Shown here piece after piece: positions 9,383 through 18,306 of a stretch of DNA of 64,000 bases. The notes beneath the pieces are model-generated. The model was not told where the DNA came from. It saw only the letters and a program-made list of their open reading frames with translations, and did not search any database. This DNA is from Methylococcaceae bacterium (GTDB taxonomy: Bacteria; Pseudomonadota; Gammaproteobacteria; Methylococcales; Methylomonadaceae), in the NCBI GenBank assembly GCA_013140705.1, contig JABFSH010000016.1, positions 1 through 64,000 of the forward strand, written 5' to 3'. Numbering within the stretch: position 1 is the stretch's first letter; every line of letters begins with the position of its first letter. The translations under genes were made by a program, and so were the position numbers.

Positions 9383-10942
9383 TTAAACAGGCTCTATGGT
9401 CCCGGGAATTATCCGGGCACCAAACTGTTCTTTTAAGGCCTGAATTGTTTCATCTGAATGAATGGCATCAATCGCTGCCTGTTGTCTGTCTTCGCGCTCT
9501 TTAGTAACCAATGCCGCCGGCGTATCGGCAGTCGGTTTTTCAGAAATGATCGTTAATTTTAGCGAAGCTCCTTGATACGTTTGCAAGGCTCTTTGTAAAT
9601 TTTCTTGCGCTCGACTGGTAATTAAATGATTAAGACCAGGGTCCAAGACCAAGGTGCAAACCTTTTCATCAATATTTTTCAGCACACAATTATTGGCCAG
9701 TTCCTTGGTTAGCCCTTTTATATCCATTGCGGCTATCATGTCGGACCACTGCACATCGGACTGTTGAGCTCTCGCCGCGATTTTTTCAGTCATGGCAGGC
9801 GATGGTTTTTTACGATCTGATTGATCGGAAGGGGGCCGCACGGCTTGATTGGCAGGAGGACGAACTGGTTTAAACGTCAGCATGCGTAACATGATCATTT
9901 CAAATCCGCATTTAGGATCGGGTGCCAAATCCAGATCCTTTTGTCCAATTAACCCAATCTGATAATAAAGCTGTACATCCTCCGGTGTAAACTGCCTAGC
10001 CAACGCTGCAATCATATCGGCATCATAATCCAAAACAGCGGCCGAAGGTATTTGTTGAACTATCGCTATACGATGCAGAACTTGCAAAATTTGCTGCAGT
10101 ACGTCGCCAAAATCCGCCTGAATGGTAGCAATTTCGTCAATAATCGCAAGAATTGCCTTGGCATCACCGTTAGCCAAGGCCTTCAGAATTTCCTCAACCG
10201 GTTGCCGGGCGACGGTACCCAGCATAGTCTGAACATCCTCGGCAAGCACTTTGCCATTACCATACACGATGGCCTGATCCAGCAAACTCAAACCATCGCG
10301 CATACTGCCATCGGCTGCTCGCGCTAATAATCTTAGTGCCGCAGACTCTGAGTCGATATGTTCCTGTTGAAGGATCAAGTCCATTTGAGCGCTGATTCGG
10401 TCTGGCAGCAATCGTTTAAGATTAAACTGTAAACACCGGGAAAGCACGGTAACGGGAATTTTCTGCGGATCCGTGGTAGCCAACAAGAACTTTACGTGGG
10501 CAGGAGGCTCTTCAAGAGTTTTCAACAAGGCATTGAAACTATGCCCGGACAACATGTGCACTTCATCAATCAAGTAAACTTTAAAGCGACCATGACTGGG
10601 GGCATATTGGGCGTTATCCAATAAATCTCGGGTATCTTCCACCTTGGTGCGGGATGCAGCGTCGACCTCGATTAAATCCATAAATCGACCGTCATCAAAA
10701 TCCCGGCACACACTGCATTTACCGCATGGATTAAAGTCTTTTAGATCTTCACAATTGATAGCTTTTGCCAAAATTCTGGCGATTGTGGTTTTGCCTACAC
10801 CACGGGTCCCGGTAAATAAATAGGCGTGATGCAATCTATCATGTTGCAAAGCGTTCATTAACGATTTGACGACATGATCTTGACCGACAACTTCTGAGAA
10901 ATTAGATGGACGCCATTTTCTGGCTAGAACCTGATAGTTCAT
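9383..10942 (-). CDS. dnaX: DNA polymerase III subunit gamma/tau
   Basis: Motor subunit of the clamp loader. The 519 residues have the AAA+ Walker A GTRGVGKTT (about residues 45-53), a four-cysteine zinc module (C-x8-C-x2-C-x2-C around 64-79), Walker B with DEVHML, and a proline- and charge-rich linker after about residue 365 leading to a short C-terminal domain. It is shorter than E. coli tau (643). The linker contains a run of six A in the coding strand, but it is phased AAA AAA C and is not a canonical A-AAA-AAG frameshift heptamer. Confidence 0.96.
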   Translation of the reverse strand: MNYQVLARKWRPSNFSEVVGQDHVVKSLMNALQHDRLHHAYLFTGTRGVGKTTIARILAKAINCEDLKDFNPCGKCSVCRDFDDGRFMDLIEVDAASRTKVEDTRDLLDNAQYAPSHGRFKVYLIDEVHMLSGHSFNALLKTLEEPPAHVKFLLATTDPQKIPVTVLSRCLQFNLKRLLPDRISAQMDLILQQEHIDSESAALRLLARAADGSMRDGLSLLDQAIVYGNGKVLAEDVQTMLGTVARQPVEEILKALANGDAKAILAIIDEIATIQADFGDVLQQILQVLHRIAIVQQIPSAAVLDYDADMIAALARQFTPEDVQLYYQIGLIGQKDLDLAPDPKCGFEMIMLRMLTFKPVRPPANQAVRPPSDQSDRKKPSPAMTEKIAARAQQSDVQWSDMIAAMDIKGLTKELANNCVLKNIDEKVCTLVLDPGLNHLITSRAQENLQRALQTYQGASLKLTIISEKPTADTPAALVTKEREDRQQAAIDAIHSDETIQALKEQFGARIIPGTIEPV

Positions 10943-10971
10943 TGCAGGCTCGAAAGGTAGTCACTAAATTG

Positions 10972-11085
10972 GGAGGCAACCACACCAGCCACATCCCGGC
11001 ACACGAATCTGCTGCTACCGTTGCTCCCTTCCGGACCTGGCGGGGTTTACAGCGTATCGTTGCGGGAGGACCGATGTGGTCACCA
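10972..11085 (-). ncRNA. ffs: 4.5S signal recognition particle RNA
   Basis: Read on the minus strand, the segment carries the conserved SRP RNA apex: AGGTCCGGAAGGGAGCA, flanked 5' by TCCTCCCGCAACG and 3' by GTGTGCCGGGATG, closely matching E. coli 4.5S RNA. The ends pair in a 10-bp helix (GGTGACCACA near 11084 with TGTGGTTGCC near 10975). The RNA binds Ffh and targets nascent membrane proteins to the Sec machinery. Placement just upstream of dnaX on the same strand is common. The exact ends are estimated from the terminal helix. Confidence 0.95.
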
Positions 11086-11289
11086 TTCATACTTCAGCCA
11101 TACCAGCTAAAGGGCTGCTATTATCGTCGAATACAACCCATAATACAACTTAATGATGAAATAATTTTGCTCGGGAGATATCCTTTAAAAGTCTAACTGG
11201 CTAGCATCAACAAAACTCAAGTATACGCATCAATATTCTACGCCTAAAGACTTCAAAAGAGCCCATTTGATTGAGAACATTATTGTGAC

Positions 11290-11859
11290 TTACAAAGATC
11301 CAAAATAGGCCGCCAATTCTCTGATATCAGCATCCGTCAGATTGGCGGAAATAGCCTCCATATGCGAATTTTTTCTAACTCCCGTCTTAAAATAGTTTAA
11401 CTGCCTTTCCAGATAGCTGGGATGCTGCCCTGCCAGGCGTGGTATCTGACCATTTCCTTCAGCAGAAGGACCGTGACAACCCAAACACATACTAGCCTTG
11501 GTTTGGCCAGCTTTCGCCAGTGTAGGCTCTCCTCCTGAACTAACCGGCGGCATATTTGCGTAGTATTCAGCAAGATTCTCAATATCACTAGCCTTCAGGT
11601 TTATAGCCATTGACTGCATCATCGGATTATTACGCTTACCACTTTTGTAAGCGTTCATTTGATTAATCAGGTACTCAGATTGTTGTGCAGCCAAATTGGG
11701 TCTTTGTGGATTACTACTCTTACCATTGGGACCATGACAACCTGTGCAAACCGAGGATTTTTGTTCTCCCATCCATGCAGCCGCCGCTGAAACCGGCTTC
11801 GCTATTACACAAATTAACATTAAGAACAATGCTGATAAAAATTGTTTTTGGGCATTCAT
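11290..11859 (-). CDS. Cytochrome c4-type diheme periplasmic cytochrome
   Basis: 189 residues with a cleavable signal peptide (about residues 1-25) and two class I cytochrome c domains. Each domain has a heme site, C-T-G-C-H near residue 38 and C-L-G-C-H near 127, and a downstream methionine that can be the sixth ligand (NNPMMQSM, NSHMEAIS). This two-domain layout is that of cytochrome c4, an electron carrier from the bc1 complex to terminal oxidases; the petABC genes lie about 2.3 kb away. Confidence 0.9.
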   Translation of the reverse strand: MNAQKQFLSALFLMLICVIAKPVSAAAAWMGEQKSSVCTGCHGPNGKSSNPQRPNLAAQQSEYLINQMNAYKSGKRNNPMMQSMAINLKASDIENLAEYYANMPPVSSGGEPTLAKAGQTKASMCLGCHGPSAEGNGQIPRLAGQHPSYLERQLNYFKTGVRKNSHMEAISANLTDADIRELAAYFGSL

Positions 11860-12137
11860 GGTTCACCTCGACAGGGGGAATAAACATAGGTGTGGTGATG
11901 CAGTCCTGCAAGGAACTCATACCTCCGGTTCAAAATATATCTTCAACCGTACAATTCACTTCATCCACGGGATGATATAGCCCATCTCTCCACATTCAAC
12001 TCGGTGGAAATCTAGCAAGCTTCTCAGTATTATAATTATATTGCAGACTATTGGTGGGCTTGTCAATTCCTACTGAATAGCTTTCACTATATATCTTAAT
12101 AACACAAAATCACAACCTTCAGACTGTCGAAACTCGC

Positions 12138-12635
12138 ATGATAAGCAATATATCCAGTTCAATTCCCATTGCGACTATTGGTGTAGGAGGCGTTATCTTT
12201 AATGAGTGCCAGCAAGTATTACTGATTCAACGTAATAAAGCACCTGCCTCAGGCTACTGGTCTGTGCCTGGTGGCCGACTAGAGCCTGGTGAATCGTTGG
12301 CGGAGGCCTGTCGGCGCGAAGTTAAAGAAGAAACGGGGTTAGATGTTGCGCCCACAACCATTGTTGCGGTGGTCGATAGAAGGCTTGAAGGCTTTCATTA
12401 TGTCATCATCGATTATCTGGCCTTATTATCAGACGAAAAATCCCAGCCACCCATTGCCCACAGTGATGTCAGTGATGCAAGATGGGTGAACGTTGACCAG
12501 ATTTCCGCTTATGACTTAGTAGAAGGCCTGGAAGAAATCATCTTGCGAACTTTTGCGCTATTCAGCAAAAGTGTTCACGGGGGCTTGCATGATCCCAACC
12601 AAACGGACAAGGATTATATTCTGCAGAAGCAATAA
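12138..12635 (+). CDS. Nudix hydrolase
   Basis: 165 residues with an intact Nudix box, G-x5-E-x7-REVKEETGL (starting at GRLEPGESL, about residue 46), which binds Mg2+ and cleaves nucleoside-diphosphate-linked substrates. The preceding strand has I-Q-R-N-K-A-P-A-S-G-Y-W, as in ADP-ribose pyrophosphatase/MutT-like members. Substrate unknown. Upstream there are about 280 bp without a gene; downstream, 78 bp to the DUF1820 gene. Confidence 0.88.
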   Translation: MISNISSSIPIATIGVGGVIFNECQQVLLIQRNKAPASGYWSVPGGRLEPGESLAEACRREVKEETGLDVAPTTIVAVVDRRLEGFHYVIIDYLALLSDEKSQPPIAHSDVSDARWVNVDQISAYDLVEGLEEIILRTFALFSKSVHGGLHDPNQTDKDYILQKQ

Positions 12636-12713
12636 GCTTATACTAGTGATTATCCGCATAGTCGCGGCTAACACACCATTTCATATCATCCACTATGCAA
12701 TACATCAATTAGC

Positions 12714-13043
12714 ATGCCTGAAAAACACATATATAAAGTTGTATTTGTTAATCAAGAGCAAGTTTACGAGGTTTTCGTTAAGAACGTTTACCAGGGTGAG
12801 CTTTATGGTTTTGTCATTATTGAAGGTTTCGTTTTTGGGGAGAAGAGCTCTATCGTTGTCGACCCTACCGAAGAGAGACTCAGAATTGAGTTCGAGGGCG
12901 TAAATCGCTCATATATACCTGTCCAACGGATTATCCGGATTGACCAGGTCAAAAAACGGGGGCTTGCAAAGGTACTATCCTTAACAAAAGACGGAATTGA
13001 GAGTCTTAATCAGACAACCTCGTTTTATCCAAACGATAAATAG
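12714..13043 (+). CDS. DUF1820 family protein
   Basis: A 109-residue soluble protein matching the DUF1820 family as I know it: N-terminal HIYKVVFVNQ, central YGFVIIEGFVFGE, then IVVDPTEE and RSYIPVQRIIRID. The function is unknown; the family is largely confined to Gammaproteobacteria. It converges tail to tail with sspB at a 6-bp gap. Confidence 0.82.
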   Translation: MPEKHIYKVVFVNQEQVYEVFVKNVYQGELYGFVIIEGFVFGEKSSIVVDPTEERLRIEFEGVNRSYIPVQRIIRIDQVKKRGLAKVLSLTKDGIESLNQTTSFYPNDK

Positions 13044-13049
13044 CGGCGC

Positions 13050-13430
13050 TTACTTTACTACTCGCAACACCGGCTTAGTTGGCGGACGGTGTTCAGGAGG
13101 GGTTTCATCACCACCCTCATTATCATCTGCATCAAAAACCATGCCTTTACCGTTTTCTTTAGCATAAATAGCCATCACTGCAGCGATGGGAGCAACGATA
13201 TGCATAGGCTTTCCACTAAATCTGGCGTTAAACTGAATATCTTCATTACCAAGCGATAGGCCTTGTATGGCTTCCGGCCGGATATTCAGAACAATTTTTT
13301 TATCTTCGATGAAGTCTTGAGGCAAACAGGCCTCGGGGTTTTCGGCATCCACCAAAAGATAAGGCGTCAATCGGTTATCTACAATCCATTCATAAATGGA
13401 CCGGATTAAATATGGTTTTAATGAGGTCAT
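13050..13430 (-). CDS. sspB: ClpXP specificity-enhancing factor SspB
   Basis: SspB tethers ssrA-tagged proteins to ClpX for degradation. The 126 residues begin with the conserved LKPYLIRSIYEWIVDN and include the peptide-binding segment LNIRPEAIQGL and SFNARF-like NARFSGKP. The acidic linker ends in a short hydrophobic ClpX-binding tail (KPVLRVVK). It lies 6 bp downstream of sspA, the usual pair. Confidence 0.95.
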   Translation of the reverse strand: MTSLKPYLIRSIYEWIVDNRLTPYLLVDAENPEACLPQDFIEDKKIVLNIRPEAIQGLSLGNEDIQFNARFSGKPMHIVAPIAAVMAIYAKENGKGMVFDADDNEGGDETPPEHRPPTKPVLRVVK

Positions 13431-13436
13431 GCTTAA

Positions 13437-14072
13437 TTATTTTGCAGGCTCAAGCATATCCCTTTCAGCGTCGCTGAGACTTCGCTTGAACCCTGGTCTT
13501 TTAAAAATACGTTGCGCATACTGAGTAATTACTTCAGACGGCGTGGATATGTCGATACCGATACTTGGTAATCGCCATAATAACGGCGCAATAGCGCAGT
13601 CAATCAAAGAAAATTCATCGCTCATAAAAAAAGGTCGGTCAGCAAATATAGGTGCTGCCGTTAAAATACTTTCTCTAAGCATTTTTTTGGCACGGGCCGA
13701 TTTTTTTTCTCCAGAATACAAAATCTCATCCAGTAGTTGATACCAGTCCTGGTCAATTCGCTTGATCAGCATTCTGGCATTGGCACGGGACACGGGGTCC
13801 ATTTGGTGTAAAGGAGGATGCGGAAACCGCTCATCGAGATATTCCATGATGATACGCGAGTCGTAGAGTACCAGGTCACGTTCTATCAATGTGGGAGAGG
13901 CTCCGGTCGGGTTCAGTTCCAGCAAATCTTCCGGCGGGTTATTCGGATCATAGTACTCCACATCTGCAACGACTCCTTTTTCATGCAATACAAAACGAGC
14001 ACAGTGACTCATTGCACAAGTTGGAGATGAAAATAGCGTCATCCCGGATTTACGGCTAATCAGATTTGCCAC
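13437..14072 (-). CDS. sspA: Stringent starvation protein A
   Basis: A GST-fold protein that binds RNA polymerase and supports stationary-phase and acid survival. A thioredoxin-like N-terminal domain (MTLFSSPTCAMSHC...) is followed by an all-helical GST C-domain. A GTG start at 14072 has AGAGG nine bases upstream, better than the TTG at 14081, which overlaps that site; this gives 211 residues. It lies 127 bp after petC and is probably cotranscribed with petABC and sspB, as in many gammaproteobacteria. Confidence 0.94.
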   Translation of the reverse strand: MANLISRKSGMTLFSSPTCAMSHCARFVLHEKGVVADVEYYDPNNPPEDLLELNPTGASPTLIERDLVLYDSRIIMEYLDERFPHPPLHQMDPVSRANARMLIKRIDQDWYQLLDEILYSGEKKSARAKKMLRESILTAAPIFADRPFFMSDEFSLIDCAIAPLLWRLPSIGIDISTPSEVITQYAQRIFKRPGFKRSLSDAERDMLEPAK

Positions 14073-14207
14073 AAATAACAACCTCTTCGAAACATTTAGG
14101 GCGATAAAAGACTGTTATTATAACATGAACGACAAAGTTTTTGAGTGAACGCTATTTTTTCAAATCAACAGATGTTTTATGCGAACATCCCTGTTCACTG
14201 ACACAAT

Positions 14208-14939
14208 TTAATCAACGTCTTTCCAATATTCCTTTTTCAGTAAATAGGCAATAACCAAGAACATGGAGATGAAAAACAGCACATATTTCCCCATACGCTC
14301 CCTTTCCAGTTTCACCGGCTCGCCAACATAAACGAGAAAGTTGACCAAATCATTGACCAATCGATCAAATTCCTGTTCGGATAATTTACCCGGCTCTTTA
14401 AGCACCAACCTCTCAATAACTTTTTGTCCGTCTACAGTCTTGTAAACTGCTTCCTGCTGGCCTTGCAACTGCCAGAAAACATTGGGCATTCCGACATCTT
14501 TGAAGACCAAATTGTTAACCCCCAATGGAGGCTTGTTCGGATCACTGTAGAAACCTTTCAAATAACTGTATAACCAGTCAGGACTTCGCGAACGAGCAAT
14601 CAATGATAAATCAGGTGGCTGAATGCCGAACCATTTTTCAGCGTCATGCGCATTCATGGCGGTATACAGCTTATCGTAAATACCCGCCCCTTCGGGTGCG
14701 ATATCTTTCAAAACCTTTTTCTCGTCAACGCCAAAATCTATAGCAATACGGAGATATCGTATATGCTTGATCGAATGACAGCCTAGACAGTACGTGACGA
14801 AATGCTGCGCGCCCCGTTGCAGTGACTCGCTGTCGGTAAGATCCACGTCCGCCTCTTGCAGATGGATGTTTTCCGAGGCCTTAACCCCAAAGGAAAAGGA
14901 AAGGATTGCTAGTAAACATAAGATAAGTAGATTTTTCAT
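14208..14939 (-). CDS. petC: Ubiquinol-cytochrome c reductase, cytochrome c1 subunit
   Basis: 243 residues: a signal peptide (about 1-21), the heme c site C-L-G-C-H followed by SIKHIRYLR (near residues 51-64), an extended periplasmic domain and one C-terminal membrane anchor (about 220-238, YVLFFISMFLVIAYLL). Cytochrome c1 takes electrons from the Rieske centre and passes them to a soluble cytochrome c. One base separates it from petB. Confidence 0.95.
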   Translation of the reverse strand: MKNLLILCLLAILSFSFGVKASENIHLQEADVDLTDSESLQRGAQHFVTYCLGCHSIKHIRYLRIAIDFGVDEKKVLKDIAPEGAGIYDKLYTAMNAHDAEKWFGIQPPDLSLIARSRSPDWLYSYLKGFYSDPNKPPLGVNNLVFKDVGMPNVFWQLQGQQEAVYKTVDGQKVIERLVLKEPGKLSEQEFDRLVNDLVNFLVYVGEPVKLERERMGKYVLFFISMFLVIAYLLKKEYWKDVD

Positions 14940-14940
14940 A

Positions 14941-16359
14941 TCAATCGAGGCTCGCTTTTAATTTTTTTGCAAATCGAATGATGACATTGAGAAGTCCTTT
15001 GAAATTAAAGCCTCTCTTTGTGACTGTTGCACCATTGGGTAAACGAATACCGTCGTGTGTCGTTACCGACTTCACGGTGGTAATTTCCTCGAAAACTGCC
15101 TTCATCGATAAAAGGCAATTGCTATCCCCGTGATCACTGGTCAGGCGTTTCGGCACTGGCTTGGTTTTTTCCCAACGTGTGTAGATAGGCATAAGCAGAA
15201 AAAAACCGAAGTAAATTGCTGTAAAGACACGTGCAAATATCGTCGCTGTAGGCGTTGCCGGCTGCGTTCCCAAATAACCTAATACCAAGAAACTCAGAAC
15301 AAACAAGGCTAAGGCCTTTTTATATATACCTCCTCGATATCGGATTGACTTCACGGGCCCCCGATCCAGCCAGGGCAGCAAAAACAAAACAACAATCGCA
15401 CCAAACATTGAGATTACACCTGCAAACTTATCAGGGATGGCTCTCAAAATGGCATAAAAAGGCGTGAAATACCACACAGGAGCAATATGCTCAGGCGTTT
15501 TCATTGGATCAGCAGGAATGAAATTCGCGTGTTCAAGAAAGAAACCATTCATTTCCGGCATGTAAAACATAACCGTGGAAAAAAACAGCAAAAATACCGC
15601 TACGCCCACAATGTCCTTAACCGTAAAGTAAGGATGAAAGGGGATTCCATCCAGAGGAATGCCCTTAGCATCTTTGGTTTTCTTGATTTCAATACCATCC
15701 GGATTATTCGATCCAACCTCATGTAAAGCAACGATATGCAGAAACACCAGCATCACCAAAACCAGAGGCACGGCGATGACATGAAATGCAAAAAACCGGT
15801 TCAAGGTAGCGTCTGACACAACATAATCACCCCTGATCCAAAGCGACAAATCATCACCAATCACGGGAATGGCGCTAAACAGGGAGATGATCACTTGCGC
15901 GCCCCAGTAAGACATTTGCCCCCACGGCAGCAAATAGCCCATAAAAGCTTCCGCCATCAAGGCAACAAACAGGCACATGCCGAAAATCCAGATCAGTTCG
16001 CGCGGGTGCTTGAATGAACCATAGAGCAAGCCCCGAAACATATGCAGATAAACTACGATAAAAAATGCCGAAGCACCGGTCGAGTGCATGTAACGAACCA
16101 ACCAGCCCCAGTTGACCTCGCGCATGATATATTCGACGGAATCAAAGGCTAACTTCGCATCCGGCTTGTAGTTCATGGTCAACAAAATACCGGTAATTAT
16201 CTGGATGACCAAAACCAGCAATGCCAACGAGCCGAAGAAATACCAGAAATTGAAGTTTTTTGGCGCATAGTAATGCGTCATATGTTCATTCCAGATTTTC
16301 GCCATCGGAAAGCGTTCCAAAATCCAGTTGCCGCACAGAGTTAATCGAGTCGGTTTCAT
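14941..16359 (-). CDS. petB: Ubiquinol-cytochrome c reductase, cytochrome b subunit
   Basis: The diheme, quinone-binding core of the bc1 complex, with eight membrane helices. Landmarks include the GYLLPWGQMSYWGA segment of the quinol-oxidation site, heme histidines in helices B and D, and a PDW-like loop read here as APVWYF with the glutamate-containing MKTPEHIAP before it. The protein is 472 residues; a soluble tail of roughly 70 residues after the last helix (from about residue 400) is longer than in typical gammaproteobacterial homologues. It overlaps petA by 4 bp. Confidence 0.95.
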   Translation of the reverse strand: MKPTRLTLCGNWILERFPMAKIWNEHMTHYYAPKNFNFWYFFGSLALLVLVIQIITGILLTMNYKPDAKLAFDSVEYIMREVNWGWLVRYMHSTGASAFFIVVYLHMFRGLLYGSFKHPRELIWIFGMCLFVALMAEAFMGYLLPWGQMSYWGAQVIISLFSAIPVIGDDLSLWIRGDYVVSDATLNRFFAFHVIAVPLVLVMLVFLHIVALHEVGSNNPDGIEIKKTKDAKGIPLDGIPFHPYFTVKDIVGVAVFLLFFSTVMFYMPEMNGFFLEHANFIPADPMKTPEHIAPVWYFTPFYAILRAIPDKFAGVISMFGAIVVLFLLPWLDRGPVKSIRYRGGIYKKALALFVLSFLVLGYLGTQPATPTATIFARVFTAIYFGFFLLMPIYTRWEKTKPVPKRLTSDHGDSNCLLSMKAVFEEITTVKSVTTHDGIRLPNGATVTKRGFNFKGLLNVIIRFAKKLKASLD

Positions 16360-16955
16360 ACGCTAGCCTCCTTTGCAAGCTCACCAATGACAAGCTGTGT
16401 ATCATTTACATAACGGTATGGCGGTATCTCCAGATTGGCTGGAGCCGGAACACCTCGATAAACGCGACCTGCCAAGTCAAACCATGAGCCATGACATGGA
16501 CAGAAAAAGCCACCCTTCCACTTGGCGCCCAGGTCGGCCGGTGCTATTTCCGGACGGAAAGTTGGAGAGCATCCGAGATGGGTGCAAATACCCACAGCAA
16601 CAAAAACTTCAGGCTTAAGCGAACGCAAGAGGTTTTTTGTGGGATTGGGCTGAACAGATTCTTCAGAGGTCGGATCCCTTAGTTCGGTATCCAGTGTTTT
16701 CAAAGTAGCAATCACATCAGGGGTTCTATTCAGGATCCAAACCGGTTTACCACGCCATGCGACACGCAGCAACTGACCAGGTTCCATTTTACTGATATCC
16801 ACTTCAACAGGTGCCCCAGCGGCCATTGCTTTAACACTGGGTTGCATTTGGGAAAGAAAAGGGACAGCGATATAGCCTGTCCCCACTGCGCCAACCACGG
16901 TCAATGCCGAGGTTAAAAACTGGCGTTTTGACTTATCGACGCCTTTATCATTCAT
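16356..16955 (-). CDS. petA: Ubiquinol-cytochrome c reductase, Rieske iron-sulfur subunit
   Basis: The 199-residue Rieske protein has a twin-arginine-like N-terminus (KSKRQFLTSAL) that doubles as the membrane anchor, and both cluster-binding boxes, C-T-H-L-G-C and C-P-C-H-G-S. It transfers an electron from quinol to cytochrome c1. I chose the ATG at 16955 because AGGAGA lies 10 bases upstream; an in-frame start at 17009 would add 18 residues without support. First gene of petABC. Confidence 0.95.
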   Translation of the reverse strand: MNDKGVDKSKRQFLTSALTVVGAVGTGYIAVPFLSQMQPSVKAMAAGAPVEVDISKMEPGQLLRVAWRGKPVWILNRTPDVIATLKTLDTELRDPTSEESVQPNPTKNLLRSLKPEVFVAVGICTHLGCSPTFRPEIAPADLGAKWKGGFFCPCHGSWFDLAGRVYRGVPAPANLEIPPYRYVNDTQLVIGELAKEASV

Positions 16956-17211
16956 TATAGAGCTCTCCTGGATTGACTGTTTCTTATTCTTATGCGGCAA
17001 ATATACCACTAGAACCTAGTGGATTTGAAGTGCTTATCCTGAATTGTTTGCGTTTAGAATGCCAGCACTGCCGGACTTTAACCCGGCAGAAATTTAAACC
17101 GATGAAATCACAAAAGATTATCTTAAATTAAGAAGACAAAAAATTCTTGATTCAAATGACGGGGCACACTGACATCCCATAATCTTTCCGGAATCATTTC
17201 GATTCACAAAC

Positions 17212-18306
17212 TTAATCAACCAAACTCTTCTTAAGCGCGCTCAGAAATGCTGCATTTTCGTCCGGTTTACCCACTGTTACTCGTAAACAATCTGTGAGGA
17301 GACCGCCCTGATAACTGATGTTTTTAATGAGAACGCCTTGCTGCTTGATATATTCAAAAATCCGTGTTGCCTGGTTTTCGGGTGTTCTGAATAAAATAAA
17401 ATTGGCCGCGCTGACAAACACAGTAAGGCCGTCAATTTGCGCCAGCTCATGTAACAGCCGCGTCCGTTCCGCACAGATTTTTTGCGTTTGCTCATCAAAC
17501 AGCGCTTGATGCGATAGTGCAAAGTCGGCACTCAGCTGGGTAAGGCTGTTAATGTTGTAGGGCAGCCTGATCTTGTTAAGTTCCCCGATAATCGCCGGTT
17601 GACCGACAATATAGCCCAATCGTAAGCCTGCCAAACCTAGCTTCGACAAGGTACGCATAACCAATAAGTTATCATACTGTCCAAGGCTATTCATAAAACT
17701 GGCATCCGCAAAAGGCGCGTAAGCCTCATCAATCACGACCAGACCCTGAGTGATTTTTATAATCTCGCGTATCGATTGTTCGTCGAACAAATTTCCCGTC
17801 GGATTGTTGGGATAGGCCAGAAAGATCAGCGCCGGCCGATGCTGCTCAATCGCCGCCAGCATGGCTGGCAAATCCAGTTCAAAGGACTCGGCCAGCAAGG
17901 GGATGCCTTGATAATTCAGCCCCAAACTCTGACTGATTTGCTTGTACATGACAAAACTGGGGGCTGGCGCCAACACACTGGTCCCCGGATTGAGCGCCAT
18001 TAACAAGAGCAAAATAATTTCATCCGAGCCATTACCCAGGAGAACATCAAACTGCGCGGGAAGCTGATTCAACCGCCTGATTGTTTCGACAAGTGGCCGA
18101 GCTTCCGGGTCCGGATAACGATTTAACGGGCAGTCCCTGAGTAACGCCAACCAACTCGATTTTATGTCTTCGGGCCAATGATAAGGATTCTCCATGGCGT
18201 CCAGCTTGATCAGGCCTTGAGCGTCAGCCACTTTATAAGCAGACAACGCCAATACTTCTTTTCGAAAAAGGGAATTAAGGTCCATGGTTCTGTTTTTCTG
18301 GACCAT
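17212..18306 (-). CDS. hisC: Histidinol-phosphate aminotransferase
   Basis: PLP-dependent fold-type I aminotransferase that converts imidazole acetol phosphate to histidinol phosphate. Over 364 residues it shows the early LDAMENPY segment, the LGNGSDEII loop, N-N-P-T-G and the PLP lysine in RTLSKLGLAGLR. Start at 18306 directly follows the hisD stop; the internal ATG at 18285 is an alternative that matches the family N-terminus equally well. Last gene of the hisG-hisD-hisC run. Confidence 0.95.
   Translation of the reverse strand: MVQKNRTMDLNSLFRKEVLALSAYKVADAQGLIKLDAMENPYHWPEDIKSSWLALLRDCPLNRYPDPEARPLVETIRRLNQLPAQFDVLLGNGSDEIILLLLMALNPGTSVLAPAPSFVMYKQISQSLGLNYQGIPLLAESFELDLPAMLAAIEQHRPALIFLAYPNNPTGNLFDEQSIREIIKITQGLVVIDEAYAPFADASFMNSLGQYDNLLVMRTLSKLGLAGLRLGYIVGQPAIIGELNKIRLPYNINSLTQLSADFALSHQALFDEQTQKICAERTRLLHELAQIDGLTVFVSAANFILFRTPENQATRIFEYIKQQGVLIKNISYQGGLLTDCLRVTVGKPDENAAFLSALKKSLVD

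Noticed and set aside
9806-9811. Run of A in dnaX as a programmed frameshift site
   Set aside because: Six A in phase AAA AAA C is not the A-AAA-AAG heptamer, and I see no hairpin evidence; not claimed.
17068-17089. Hairpin CTGCCGG / CCGGCAG between petA and hisC
   Set aside because: No T-run on either strand; too weak to call a terminator.
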